Assembly (NCBI GenBank): GCA_028284805.1
Contig: JANQQZ010000151.1
Span: 78,366-142,365, forward strand
DNA: 64,000 nt
Source: Phycisphaerales bacterium
Lineage (GTDB): Bacteria; Planctomycetota; Phycisphaerae; Phycisphaerales; UBA1924
Direction of reading: 5' to 3'
The notes beneath the pieces are model-generated. The model made no database searches and had not been told where the DNA came from. It worked only from the letters and a program-made list of their open reading frames with translations. Position 1 is the first letter of the stretch. Each line of letters begins with the position of its first letter. Position numbers and translations under genes: made by a program. Shown here one piece after another: positions 17,200 to 26,249 of the stretch.

Positions 17200-18080
17200 C
17201 GAACCGCTCTCCGAACGATGCGGCGTTGCTCGAGAGCCTGCCGGAGCGAACGAACGATGGGTTGGTCGAGATCGATCAGCGCACTCCCGCACCCGGCAGA
17301 TGCGAAGTCTCGGGCTGTTCGGACCGCGGATGGGTCGGGCGTCGTGCGAGTCGCGAGAACCGGCCTCCCGGACTCACCGCCCGCGGCCCGCACGAAGCCG
17401 AAGCCGCGGAGCGATCGCTCGGCCGGGTCCGTGAGCCTGATCGCGAGAAGGTCGTGCGCGGCCGAGGCGACCCGCACCGCCTGCATCGACTCATCATCCT
17501 GAAAATCACTCACAACGATGAACTGGCTCATCGATCGAGCGCGAGCGGCCGCGAGTGAGAGAACATCCCGCAGACCTCGTGGCCGGTCGTACCCGGCGCG
17601 GGCCGCAGCGCTCACCGCAGCCAGGAAGGTGCCGGTCTGGTTCATCAGGGGCAGCGCCGGAACGGACGCATCTGTGGTCCACATGGTTACGCCGCAGCTC
17701 TCGCGGATCGCGGTCAGCCCGAGCGCCGCGGCGATCCAGAACGCCGCATCGACCTTGCGGACTGCTGCCGACCCGGCGAGCATGGAGCCCGACGTGTCAA
17801 TGACAAGCACCATCGGAACGCGAAGCAGAGTTTCCTGTGTCTTGGTGAGGGTCAGCCCCCGCCGCGCGGTGGCCCGCCAGTCGATCCTGCGCACCGAATC
17901 GCCCGCCTGATACGCCCGCGACCCGGCGTAGTCATGCCCCTCCCCGCTTCGTGCAGACGCCGCGGCCCCCAGATAGATGTCATTCGCCAACCGGTGAGCG
18001 ATGACGGAGAGCCCCTCTTGGGCTAACACGCCTGGGCGTCCGAGAGCCTGGATCGTATAGTCGTACATGCGTTTGCTCAC
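17196..18080 (-). CDS. DUF58 domain protein with VWA fold
   Basis: 294 residues. The GTG at 18080 overlaps the moxR stop (GTGA). The DUF58 signature is at residues 50-73 (DYAGSRAYQAGDSVRRIDWR). A VWA-like core follows with DTSGSM at 95-100 and FIVVSDFQDDE further on. No membrane segment is seen, so it is probably a cytoplasmic partner. DUF58 proteins are encoded next to MoxR ATPases in most bacteria and are thought to serve as their adaptor or substrate; that role is family knowledge, not shown here. Confidence 0.87.
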   Translation of the reverse strand: MSKRMYDYTIQALGRPGVLAQEGLSVIAHRLANDIYLGAAASARSGEGHDYAGSRAYQAGDSVRRIDWRATARRGLTLTKTQETLLRVPMVLVIDTSGSMLAGSAAVRKVDAAFWIAAALGLTAIRESCGVTMWTTDASVPALPLMNQTGTFLAAVSAAARAGYDRPRGLRDVLSLAAARARSMSQFIVVSDFQDDESMQAVRVASAAHDLLAIRLTDPAERSLRGFGFVRAAGGESGRPVLATRTTPDPSAVRTARDFASAGCGSALIDLDQPIVRSLRQALEQRRIVRRAVR

Positions 18081-19081
18081 ACGATCTCGCGCATGATCTC
18101 TTGCAGGACCTCAGCTGTGGCACGCCCGTCCGCGATCGCTTCATGCCGCAGACGCATCCGATGTAGCAGGACATCTTCGGCAAGCTCGAACATGTCTTGT
18201 GGCGTGACGAAGGTCCGTCCGTGGATCATCGCTCTCGCACGAGCGGTCTGGCCCAGCGCGATGACGGCGCGGGGGCTACACCCCAGTTCGATGTCCGGGT
18301 GACGACGCGTCAGTCCGACGAGCTCGACGCAATCGCGCAGGAAAACGTCGCCGACATACACCTCCTGAACCATCCGCATCGCTTCGGTCAGCGTTGCACG
18401 TGATGTGAGCGCTTCGGTCTTGATCGCGTCGAACGCCGACATGGGCACGGCGCCCTCGCCGGACGTGCGTAGCCCGAGCGCGAGGCTGCGCTTCGCGATA
18501 TCAAACTCCTCGGTCGGCTCGGGATAGGGCAGCACGACCCGCATCATGAACCGATCGAGCTGGGCCTCCGGGAGGCCGAACGTACCGGACTGCTCGGTCG
18601 GGTTCTGCGTCGCGATGACCATGAACGGCACGGGCAGCGGATGCGATTCGGTACCGATCGAGACCTTGTGCTCCTGCATCGCTTCCAACAGCGCAGACTG
18701 CACCTTCGGCGACGCTCGGTTGATCTCATCGGCGAGCAGCAGGTTGGTAAAGACTGGGCCCAGGTGCGCCTCAAACAGCCCGGTTCGTGCGTTGAAGACC
18801 TCACCGCCCGTCACGTCGCTGGGCAGCATGTCGATCGTGAACTGCACCCGACCGAACTGGAGATCGACCGCCCGCGCAATCGCGTTGGCCAGCAGCGTCT
18901 TGGCGAGCCCAGGCACACCTTCCAGCAAGACGTGCCCCCCTGTGAGGAGACCGATGAGCACGCGTTCGATAACGCGCTCCTGCCCGACCACAGTCTCGGC
19001 AACCTGAGACTGGATAGCGGCAGGCAACCGAGCGGCAGCCTCGCGAACCCCCGCCTGATCTGGAACCTTCGTCGTGCTCAA
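18077..19081 (-). CDS. moxR: MoxR family AAA+ ATPase
   Basis: 334 residues, starting with TTG at 19081 in a TTGA overlap with the preceding gene. Walker A GVPGLAKT is at residues 55-62 and Walker B LLLADE at 114-119. The sensor region contains VIATQNPTEQSGTFGLPEAQ, which is characteristic of MoxR proteins, and the C-terminal lid follows. MoxR ATPases act as chaperones that assemble or activate VWA-containing complexes, here the DUF58, BatA and BatB proteins encoded just downstream. The sequence is complete, with no missing catalytic residue. Confidence 0.95.
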   Translation of the reverse strand: MSTTKVPDQAGVREAAARLPAAIQSQVAETVVGQERVIERVLIGLLTGGHVLLEGVPGLAKTLLANAIARAVDLQFGRVQFTIDMLPSDVTGGEVFNARTGLFEAHLGPVFTNLLLADEINRASPKVQSALLEAMQEHKVSIGTESHPLPVPFMVIATQNPTEQSGTFGLPEAQLDRFMMRVVLPYPEPTEEFDIAKRSLALGLRTSGEGAVPMSAFDAIKTEALTSRATLTEAMRMVQEVYVGDVFLRDCVELVGLTRRHPDIELGCSPRAVIALGQTARARAMIHGRTFVTPQDMFELAEDVLLHRMRLRHEAIADGRATAEVLQEIMREIV

Positions 19082-20262
19082 CGCGCATCCCCTGTCGACT
19101 TTGAGGCAAATGGTGTGTGGTAGCTGTACTCCGCGGCGTGCCTGGCGATGGGCTCGGCCTGATTCCAGCGGAAACCCGCGGCGCGGATCAGGCCGTCGCC
19201 ATCGATGAGCACCGAGGGCAGAAGCGGGCCGATGGAGTAGTCGTCGGCCGTCTGTCCGGTCCGAATCGCGCCGCGTCGTCCGCGGGCCAGCGGCGGATTC
19301 TCCTGATCGGGAAGGTACTGGTCTCGCATGATGCTGAATGTCCAGCCGCGCGACTCGGCCAGCGTCTGAACCTCTTGCCAGTCCGCGTCAGGCGGGGCAA
19401 CGGCGACTATGTGGACGCCCAGGGACAAGAGATCGGCCTGGATCTCCGCGAGCCCGTCGAGTGCCTCCAGCGACCTGCGATTCCCGACGGAGAAGAACTG
19501 CAGCAACTCGATCGAAGCGTTCCCATGAATCAACCGCTCGTTGTTGAGCCAGAGATCCGCACGCAGGGGCGGCGCCGGCTTGCCTTCCAGGCGCCTGAGC
19601 GAAGAGGGCCGGTTCTCCCTGCCGAGGTAGAACTCGGGCGGGAACTCGGGCGGTGCAACCGACTCCGTGTCACGGTCGAGGATCCAATCGAGGGCGGCCG
19701 TGATCCGGTCCGGGCGAAGCCCGATAGCACGCACGCGGCCCTGGCGGTCGATGATCGCGTAGGACGGGAAACTCGTGATGCCGTAGCTTCGCATCGTGTT
19801 GTGCTCGGGGTCATCGCTGTCTAGGGCGTGCGGGAAGGTGACGCCATGCTCGCGCGCACTCTCGAGCCACTCGCCGTCCTGTCCGCTCAAACCGTCGTGG
19901 ATCGCGATCACTTCGACCCCCTGGTCGGCGTAACGCTGCGCGATCCTGGCATCGTTCCGCAGACACGGGAAGCAGTACGGGCACCAGTGAGCCCAGAAGT
20001 CGATGACGATGATCTTGCCAGCCATCTCGTGGAGGCTGCGGGACTCACCGTTCCATTCTTTGACTTGCAGGGGCGGCGCCGGGCGCCCTTCGAGCCTGCG
20101 CAGGATGTGCACATCTTGACCGCTGCCGTACCAGGAAGCGGGCAGCGGCTCTTGCTGGCTCGCCTGTCCGGCCGCTCCGAATGCCGGAGAGAGCGTGATA
20201 ACAAGCAGCCCGACGAGAGGGGCACGAAGCCACCCGACCTTGTCCATCAGTCGCACGATCAT
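19078..20262 (-). CDS. TlpA-like thioredoxin-fold protein, two domains
   Basis: 394 residues. The ATG at 20262 overlaps the kinase stop (ATGA). A hydrophobic N-terminus (APLVGLLVITLSPAFGAAGQ) suggests export. Domain 1 (about 60-190) is a TlpA/ResA-type thioredoxin fold with WCPYC at residues 93-97 and the cis-Pro loop SFPSYAIID. Domain 2 (about 225-375) has the same opening (LEGKPAPPL) but the CxxC position reads SVGNRRSLEAL, so it should be redox-inactive. TlpA-like proteins reduce disulfides outside the cytoplasm. Being inserted between the kinase and moxR links thiol chemistry to this operon, in line with the oxidative-stress association of Bat systems; that link is inference. Confidence 0.82.
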   Translation of the reverse strand: MIVRLMDKVGWLRAPLVGLLVITLSPAFGAAGQASQQEPLPASWYGSGQDVHILRRLEGRPAPPLQVKEWNGESRSLHEMAGKIIVIDFWAHWCPYCFPCLRNDARIAQRYADQGVEVIAIHDGLSGQDGEWLESAREHGVTFPHALDSDDPEHNTMRSYGITSFPSYAIIDRQGRVRAIGLRPDRITAALDWILDRDTESVAPPEFPPEFYLGRENRPSSLRRLEGKPAPPLRADLWLNNERLIHGNASIELLQFFSVGNRRSLEALDGLAEIQADLLSLGVHIVAVAPPDADWQEVQTLAESRGWTFSIMRDQYLPDQENPPLARGRRGAIRTGQTADDYSIGPLLPSVLIDGDGLIRAAGFRWNQAEPIARHAAEYSYHTPFASKSTGDAR

Positions 20263-23200
20263 TGCTGCTCACTGCCTCTGGGTTGGTCGTCGCCTGTAAT
20301 CACGGAGAGTGCTGCGGCCAGGTGGCGGTCGCAGTCACATTCGATGTGGTGCGCTTCGATTGTTCGCCGGAGGGCCCCGATGGCTTCTCGCGCGTCTGCA
20401 CGGCGGTCGAGCCTCCACAGTGACATCGCGATGTACGCGCCGTTCTCGGGTTCCCAGAACTCGGGTCGATCGGGATCTCCGAGGTGCGCGTCCGCGCGAG
20501 TCCGCTCGCTCCGCTGCAACGCGTCAAGGGCCTGCTCGTGATCCCCGTTTCGGTAGAGGGCGATGCCGTAGCGTGTCAGGCTCTCCGGGGCGTGGGCACT
20601 CAGCTCGACTTCACGCCGGGCTCGAGAAACCGCGAGCGCCAACTCATCGGCCTCCTCGGCGTGCATCGTCTGGCCGGCTTCGCTTTCAGAACGGACCGTG
20701 TGCAACGCCGACGCGAGAGCGCGTGTGTCGAGATCGGACAGACGCGCGTCGACGAAGTCTTCGCCGTAAACCTGCGTATCGAGAAGACCGCGGGCCGTGA
20801 GGACTCGGATCCGCGATTCAGCGCGCGACCGTCGAACCTCGAAGTCCAGGATATCCCCGACGCGCTGGTTGGCATCTCGTGTATCCCACAGTTCGACCCA
20901 ACGAGGGCCACCGGAAACCAGCATCGAGTCCGAATCCGCGAACGAGAGGAAACGCGGAGCATGATCCCAGCCACGGACGGTCAGCATGAGCATGCCGCGC
21001 TCGGTGTCCCAGATCTGCACCCGGCCTGAGCGGGAGACGGTCGCCATGCGGTCCGCGTACTGGCTGAACGCCGAGGGAGCGCGCGGGTCCTCAAGCACCA
21101 TACGGCTCAGCGTTTCGCCCGTCGACGGGAGAAGGACATCGATCCCGTCGACCGAGCGTGCGAAGACCCGGTATCCATCGTTGGTCAGGTGGACCAACGC
21201 ATCGTTGAAGAGCTGGGCGTCGATGCGGGTCTGAGCCGAAGAGACCGTGGTCTCGGCTTCCGAGTCCCAAACGGTCAGCACACCGCCCTCGGCAAGTGTC
21301 GCGAGCAGGCGGCCGTCGGTGGAAAAACGGATCGCGTGTACCGCCCTTGATTCAGGCAGTTCCCACAGCAGCGTGCCATCGACGGCAGACCAGATCCGGG
21401 CTGGGCCTTTGCTCTCGGCCGTGACGATCCGGGACCCCGAGGGATCAAACGCCACCAGAGCGACGTCAGAGCCGTGCCCCCCGAGCACGAACGCCTGCGT
21501 TCCTGATCTCCAGTCGAAGACGACGACCCCCCCGGCGGGATTGTTCACGGCAACCCGCCTCCCATGCGGTCCATAAACCACCCCGGAGACCGCGAGGTAT
21601 CCGAACTCATTCACGAGGTTGACACCGGACGTGATCGGGCTCATGTTGCGCAGGTCGCGCAACCGCGCGACCATCTGACCGCTGAGCACATCAAACACCG
21701 CTCCGTCGCCGTGCCATTCCGATCCCGGTGCGTGGTTTCGCGCGATCACGTGCTTGCCATCCGGAGCGAACGAAGCGCTGTGCACCGGCATCCCGGCACT
21801 CTCAAGACGGCTGATGATCTCGGCGGTCCTCAGATCACGCACGACCACCACGCCGTCACGAGCGATCGCGATCGCCGACCCATCTGGAGAGACCTCGCCC
21901 CCGGACCATCGGCGGGTTCCCGGTACGCGGAGACGGTCGTCGCTGTCTCGTGGGTCCCAGAGACGAACAGTCTGATCGAGGCTGCCCGTCAGCAGCACAC
22001 CGCTCTCGGCCGCATACTCAATCGACACCGGAGGGCGCTCGTGCCCGAGATACGCGGTAACCATGCGCAGCCCGCTGCCAGATGAGTCGAGCACCGAGAC
22101 CCCGGCTTCGGAGGCGACGGCGATCATCCGGCCGTTGGGAGACACGGTCAGCGCGTGATCGCCCCGCCCCCCGAGTTGGAAACCCCAGGCCGCGCCCGTC
22201 GTGTCGTTTAGATCGATGAGCTGGACATAGCCGTCGTCGTCCACAACTGCCAGCCTGCCGGTCTGGGTAAACGCGGCCTCATCGACCGAGGATCCCGGGT
22301 GCGTCTCGATCGACCGGAGCAACTCGGCGCTTCGCGGGTCGTAGATGCGCAGCCCGCCTCCGGCGCCGGCGACCGCGACCCGTGCCCCTGACGGCTCGAT
22401 CGCCAGCGCTGAGATCCGCGATCGGAAGGCTGAAAGCTGCCGCACGCCCTCTTCCCGTCCCGAGTCATCATCGGTAGAGAACAGGATCACGGTGCCGCTG
22501 TCATAGGCCGCGGCGGCCGTGGCGCTCTCGCCATCCCAATCCAGAAACCGGATCGGTCCTCGGCTGGTCATTTCCGACGCGCGGGCATCGAGCACGAGCC
22601 GGCCGGGGGTGCTGCTTCGAGTCTCGAACAAGCGGACGCTGCCGTCAGCCGACGCCACGATCACCCGGCCGGTCGATGGATCCGCCGCGATAGCAACAGC
22701 GCGGATCGATGGCTGGGTTACCTCCCGGATGATCCGCCCGGCGGCGATATCGATGAGACGCACGATGCCGTCGACGGAGAGGCTCGCGGCTCGATGCGCC
22801 CCGTCTATGAACACCACATCGAGCACGGGCGACTGATGGCCGCGGATCAGCATCACCGATCGGTCCGCCCACGCCTGCAGGTAGTCCCACTCCCAGTTCC
22901 GGTACCGCTCTGAGGTTTCGTTGAGGGCGTCGCGCATCGGCCCTGTCATGGAGGCGTCCATCGCGGACGACGCCCGCAAGACGTTTGCCCGTGCGCTCTG
23001 GAACTCGGCGAGCTCGGCATGCGCGATCGCCTCGTGGCGGCGGGACTCCGCGAGCGCGGCCTGTCGCTCCTTTTCGCGAAGCGCGTCTTCGAGCCTTTCA
23101 TTGCCCGACTGAACCTCGGCAACAGCGTCCTCAAGGAACTCACCCCGCTCGAGCGCCTGCATCCAGCCCGCGGATGCAACAACGGAGAGCGCGGCCAGCG

Positions 23201-24461
23201 AGACCACAAAGAGCAACGCGACGGCGATCGCCGGACGATGCCGTCGTACCGCCTTGGAGATCCAGTACAGCGCGGTGTGCTGCCCGGCAGCGATGGGCTG
23301 GTCGAGCAGATACCGCCGAAGATCCATCGCGAACTCGCTTGCGCTCTGGTACCTTCTCGATGGCTCACGCTCAAGGGCCTTGAGCGCGATGACGTCGAGC
23401 TCCCCTTGAAGCGTTCGCACGAACTGTTTGGGGGCGAGCGATCTCGCTTTGGCTGCGCTCCGCACCCGATCGATCAGGGCTTGGTCGTCCGAGCCGAGCG
23501 CGCGAGCGACGGCCGAGCTTGGTCTCGGTGGGTCTGTCTCGCGGATGTGCCGGATGAGCTCGACCAGGCTGGCATCCTGAAGCCCGCTCGCTCCGCAGGT
23601 TGTGAACCCGCTGATCAGCTTGTAGAGCATGACGCCCAGCGAGTAGATGTCGGTGCGCGTGTCGATGTCGCGAGAGCCGTTGATCTGCTCGGGGCTCATG
23701 TACTCCGGCGTTCCGATCAGCGAACGCCCCGCGGTGTGGAGCGTCCGATCGGTCAGGCGCATCTGCAGAGCCTTGGCGATCCCGAAGTCGATCACCATCG
23801 CGTGTGCGGCGCCATCCCGGCGGCTCACGAGGACATTGCTGGGCTTCAGGTCTCGGTGGATGATCCCCTTGGTGTGAGCATGGTGGGCGGCATGGCAGAC
23901 CTGCTCGAGCATCTCGACGCGTTCGCGGATGGACAGGCCGGCATTGTTGCAGTACACATCGATCGGTTCACCGGTCACGAGTTCCATGGCGAAGAACGGG
24001 CGACCGCTCTCGTCGGCTCCCGCTTCGAGAAACTTCGCGATGTGCGGGTGTTCCATCAGCGCCAACGCCTGCCGCTCGGCCTCGAACCGCGCCAGCACCT
24101 TCGGATCGGCATGCTCACGGTGCAGCATCTTGAGAGCGACGCGACGCACGATCGGCGCGCGCTGCTCGGCGAGGTACACCACGCCGAACGCACCCTCACC
24201 GAGCACCTCGAGCAGGCGATACGACCCAACTTCCCGCTGCACACCCGCCGGGAGCGCCGCCGACCGGTCGGACGCGAGCGTCTCCGCGGTCGGTTCCGCG
24301 AGCAGCCCCGGGAGTGCGGCCTTCGCCGAGAGCAAACGCTCAACCTGTTGCCGGAGGTCGGGATCGCCCGCGCAGGCCGTCTCGAGATACCCAGAGACCT
24401 CATCCCCCGGCAGCGATGAAGCGGCGAGATAGATGGATTGCAGCCGATCTCTGTTGGGCAT
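20259..24461 (-). CDS. Hanks-type Ser/Thr protein kinase with WD40 repeats
   Basis: 1400 residues from the ATG at 24461, 25 bp after the sigma-factor stop. The frame is open to 24644 but that would overlap the sigma gene. The kinase domain spans about 80-385: glycine loop GEGAFGV, Lys111, HRDLKPSN at 202-209, DFG at 225-227 and GTPEYMSPEQ. One membrane helix (AIAVALLFVVSLAALSVVAS, 411-430) leads to a coiled coil and then ~700 residues of WD40 units (for example VRLWDPRDSDD, RIWSAVDG, VQIWDTE), probably forming one or two propellers outside. A helical tail follows. It is a receptor-like transmembrane kinase, second gene of the operon after its sigma factor. Phosphorylation of downstream operon products is possible but not shown. 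Confidence 0.92.
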   Translation of the reverse strand: MPNRDRLQSIYLAASSLPGDEVSGYLETACAGDPDLRQQVERLLSAKAALPGLLAEPTAETLASDRSAALPAGVQREVGSYRLLEVLGEGAFGVVYLAEQRAPIVRRVALKMLHREHADPKVLARFEAERQALALMEHPHIAKFLEAGADESGRPFFAMELVTGEPIDVYCNNAGLSIRERVEMLEQVCHAAHHAHTKGIIHRDLKPSNVLVSRRDGAAHAMVIDFGIAKALQMRLTDRTLHTAGRSLIGTPEYMSPEQINGSRDIDTRTDIYSLGVMLYKLISGFTTCGASGLQDASLVELIRHIRETDPPRPSSAVARALGSDDQALIDRVRSAAKARSLAPKQFVRTLQGELDVIALKALEREPSRRYQSASEFAMDLRRYLLDQPIAAGQHTALYWISKAVRRHRPAIAVALLFVVSLAALSVVASAGWMQALERGEFLEDAVAEVQSGNERLEDALREKERQAALAESRRHEAIAHAELAEFQSARANVLRASSAMDASMTGPMRDALNETSERYRNWEWDYLQAWADRSVMLIRGHQSPVLDVVFIDGAHRAASLSVDGIVRLIDIAAGRIIREVTQPSIRAVAIAADPSTGRVIVASADGSVRLFETRSSTPGRLVLDARASEMTSRGPIRFLDWDGESATAAAAYDSGTVILFSTDDDSGREEGVRQLSAFRSRISALAIEPSGARVAVAGAGGGLRIYDPRSAELLRSIETHPGSSVDEAAFTQTGRLAVVDDDGYVQLIDLNDTTGAAWGFQLGGRGDHALTVSPNGRMIAVASEAGVSVLDSSGSGLRMVTAYLGHERPPVSIEYAAESGVLLTGSLDQTVRLWDPRDSDDRLRVPGTRRWSGGEVSPDGSAIAIARDGVVVVRDLRTAEIISRLESAGMPVHSASFAPDGKHVIARNHAPGSEWHGDGAVFDVLSGQMVARLRDLRNMSPITSGVNLVNEFGYLAVSGVVYGPHGRRVAVNNPAGGVVVFDWRSGTQAFVLGGHGSDVALVAFDPSGSRIVTAESKGPARIWSAVDGTLLWELPESRAVHAIRFSTDGRLLATLAEGGVLTVWDSEAETTVSSAQTRIDAQLFNDALVHLTNDGYRVFARSVDGIDVLLPSTGETLSRMVLEDPRAPSAFSQYADRMATVSRSGRVQIWDTERGMLMLTVRGWDHAPRFLSFADSDSMLVSGGPRWVELWDTRDANQRVGDILDFEVRRSRAESRIRVLTARGLLDTQVYGEDFVDARLSDLDTRALASALHTVRSESEAGQTMHAEEADELALAVSRARREVELSAHAPESLTRYGIALYRNGDHEQALDALQRSERTRADAHLGDPDRPEFWEPENGAYIAMSLWRLDRRADAREAIGALRRTIEAHHIECDCDRHLAAALSVITGDDQPRGSEQQ

Positions 24462-24486
24462 GGTGCACAAACCCCCTCGGCTGCGA

Positions 24487-25047
24487 TCAGGTTCGCAAGA
24501 TCTCGTTGGCAAGAAACGCACGCGCGAACTCCCAGTCCCGAAGCACGGTTCGCTTCGAGATTCCGAGCGACTCGGCCGTCTCGTCGACCCCGAGGCCGAG
24601 ATAGAACCGAAGCCGAACAACGTCCGCGGCACGGCCGTGGACATCGATCAGGCGCAGGAAGGCCGAATCGAGTGCCAGGATTTCTTCGGGATGCTCGGCG
24701 TGACGCACGCACGAACCCAGCCCGTCGAGACCAACACGCTGACCAGGGGGGCGGCGCTTCAGCGCGCCCCGTCGCCGGGCTGAGTCGATCAGAACGCGGC
24801 GCATCTCGTCAGCGGCCGCCGTGACCCACTTCGCGTGGTCGTCCGGAGGGATGTCGTCACGGCGAGAAAGGCGGATCACCGCCTCGTGGGTTAGCGATGT
24901 CGCCTGGAGCGTCAAGCCCGGGCGTTCCGACGCCATCAGGGCTCGAGCGAGCGCCCGGAGTTGATCGTACACATCGGCAAGGGAAGCCCCGATCTCTTGA
25001 ACTCGAACATCACGGGATTGTGATGAGATGTCCGGCCGCTCCATCAT
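24487..25047 (-). CDS. ECF sigma factor (TIGR02999-like), operon leader
   Basis: 186 residues from the ATG at 25047, chosen because AGGAG lies 8 nt upstream; the frame extends to 25083 without a ribosome site. Region 2 is around DVYDQLRALARALMASERPG and the characteristic TLQATSLTHEAVIRL. Region 4 contains DVVRLRFYLGLGVDETAESL followed by GISKRTVLRDWEFARAFLA. These are the hallmarks of the planctomycete/proteobacterial sigma group (named TIGR02999 from memory) that is usually encoded next to a Ser/Thr kinase, as here. No anti-sigma gene is nearby; control by the adjacent kinase is plausible. Confidence 0.9.
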   Translation of the reverse strand: MMERPDISSQSRDVRVQEIGASLADVYDQLRALARALMASERPGLTLQATSLTHEAVIRLSRRDDIPPDDHAKWVTAAADEMRRVLIDSARRRGALKRRPPGQRVGLDGLGSCVRHAEHPEEILALDSAFLRLIDVHGRAADVVRLRFYLGLGVDETAESLGISKRTVLRDWEFARAFLANEILRT

Positions 25048-25299
25048 GTATCGTACTCCTTCCGACCATGGTACATAATTCAAGGAAGGCGTCGAGGCAT
25101 ATCAGCACTCGAAGGCGAATGAGACAGGAACGTGCAGAGACAACTGAGTACTCCCCCTCCATTGCCCCAGACAGGCCTCGGACTGACTTCGCCCCCCACA
25201 CGGCCCTCGCTGCTCGCTGAATCCCCAAGCGTGCCGGTCCACAGATTCTGTGGGCCGGTGACAGGCAGGCCGTATGCTCTGATGAGTTCGACTACTTCT
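25048..25299. other. Upstream region of the sigma-kinase-MoxR operon
   Basis: It must contain the operon promoter, but no consensus pair stands out. One hairpin is visible (CCGGTCCACA at 25234-25243 and TGTGGGCCGG at 25249-25258, one G-U pair). No gene is supported here. Confidence 0.4.
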
Positions 25300-25485
25300 T
25301 CATACCACCGAACTGTACTTGAGCCGCAATGAACAACGGACGAGCTCGATGGGTAACATCAATGACCGCTCGGTCACGTCAAGCCGCCGGCTGACCTCAG
25401 GGATCTTGTACCCTTGGCCCAGCAGCACCTCCGCCTCGCGCAACTTGCCGATGATCTGCTCCGCAGAATGGCTGATCCGTGCCAT
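25300..25485 (-). pseudogene. IS3-family OrfA remnant
   Basis: Reads MARISHSAEQIIGKLREAEV then LLGQGYKIPEVSRRLDVTE, a close match to the N-terminal HTH of IS3-family OrfA proteins (normally continuing into TYYRWRKEYGG). After LDVTE the similarity stops abruptly. No OrfB follows. The same first codons and the ~40 bp upstream recur at 57196 on the other strand, so both are ends of one IS type. It is a dead fragment. Confidence 0.72.
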
Positions 25486-25862
25486 GAAGCCCCGCCTTCT
25501 CAGATGCGTCCAATGCCATGCATGCTCGCGTAGCACATGGACTAGGTTCTGGGAATAGGGGTCAGTCTGATAATGCCAGATTCGAACGCAACCCTCAGCC
25601 ACATGCCGTAGTGTGGGTCCGTTTTCGAATCTCCACATAGCGAGCGTGGCATCACTGTGCGGAAGCAGCACAAAACTGTGTAACTCCCAGGCAGAGGTAT
25701 CCACTCAGACACGACGATGGCAGTCGAGAATCCCCCGCCAACGAGCGGAACAACTCCCCCCAAAATGGCAGATCTGAACGATACAGGAGACACGGCCTTA
25801 CGTGGCGTACAAAACAGGCCGAAATCATCTGAGTTTGTCCTTTATCCCCATCACGAGTAACC

Positions 25863-26231
25863 GTGTTCCTGATGAGATCGATACCCCTTCCGCAGCTGCT
25901 CGCTCTTGGACATGCCTTCGCGACTGCCATCGTCGCGTCGATGATGGCGGCCGGGTCGATGCTTACACGCCAGACGCTATCGCTGCAAGACAACAACGCC
26001 CGAGCGGTGAACCTCGCGGTGCCGCAGTATCCGCATGCGCGGTTCCTGCGGATGGCCCGTGAAATCACACTCACTCATCACGAGCAGTTCGAGGTGACCA
26101 GCTATCCAAGCAGGCGCCGGAGCGGCGTCACGCATGTCGATCTCGTGCCCGTCGGGGTGTTCGTCGAGAGCAAGGCTGAGTTTGTGCGCATAGATGACGC
26201 GTTTGACGCAACTGTTGAGCGAGTAGCATGA
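25863..26231 (+). pseudogene. HD-GYP phosphodiesterase domain relic
   Basis: A 122-codon frame ending 18 bp before the REC-HDOD gene. The segment LRMAREITLTHHEQFEVTSY followed by P matches the HD-GYP signature 'AREIAL.HHE.WDG.GYP', but DGxGYP has become EVTSYP, and the following 'I.VG...VAD.FDAL' is only faintly kept (VPVGVFVESKAEFVRIDDAF). The N-terminal HD pair and GYP Gly residues are missing, so no c-di-GMP phosphodiesterase activity is expected. The upstream 25486-25862 sequence has no readable continuation. It could alternatively be a short expressed protein; I favour a decayed gene. Confidence 0.45.
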
Positions 26232-26249
26232 AGTTCAGAGGGCGAGACT

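Noticed and set aside
22000..23000. Possible CRISPR-like or tandem DNA repeat in the WD40 region
   Set aside because: The periodicity is at protein level (WD40 units of ~40 residues); no direct DNA repeats with spacers were seen here or elsewhere.
23019..24419. 466-codon open frame on the plus strand
   Set aside because: It is antisense to the kinase domain of the WD40 kinase, whose motifs are unmistakable.
24462..24644. Possible 61-codon N-terminal extension of the WD40 kinase
   Set aside because: It would overlap the sigma gene by about 160 bp; the ATG at 24461 lies just after the sigma stop and begins the normal kinase N-terminus.
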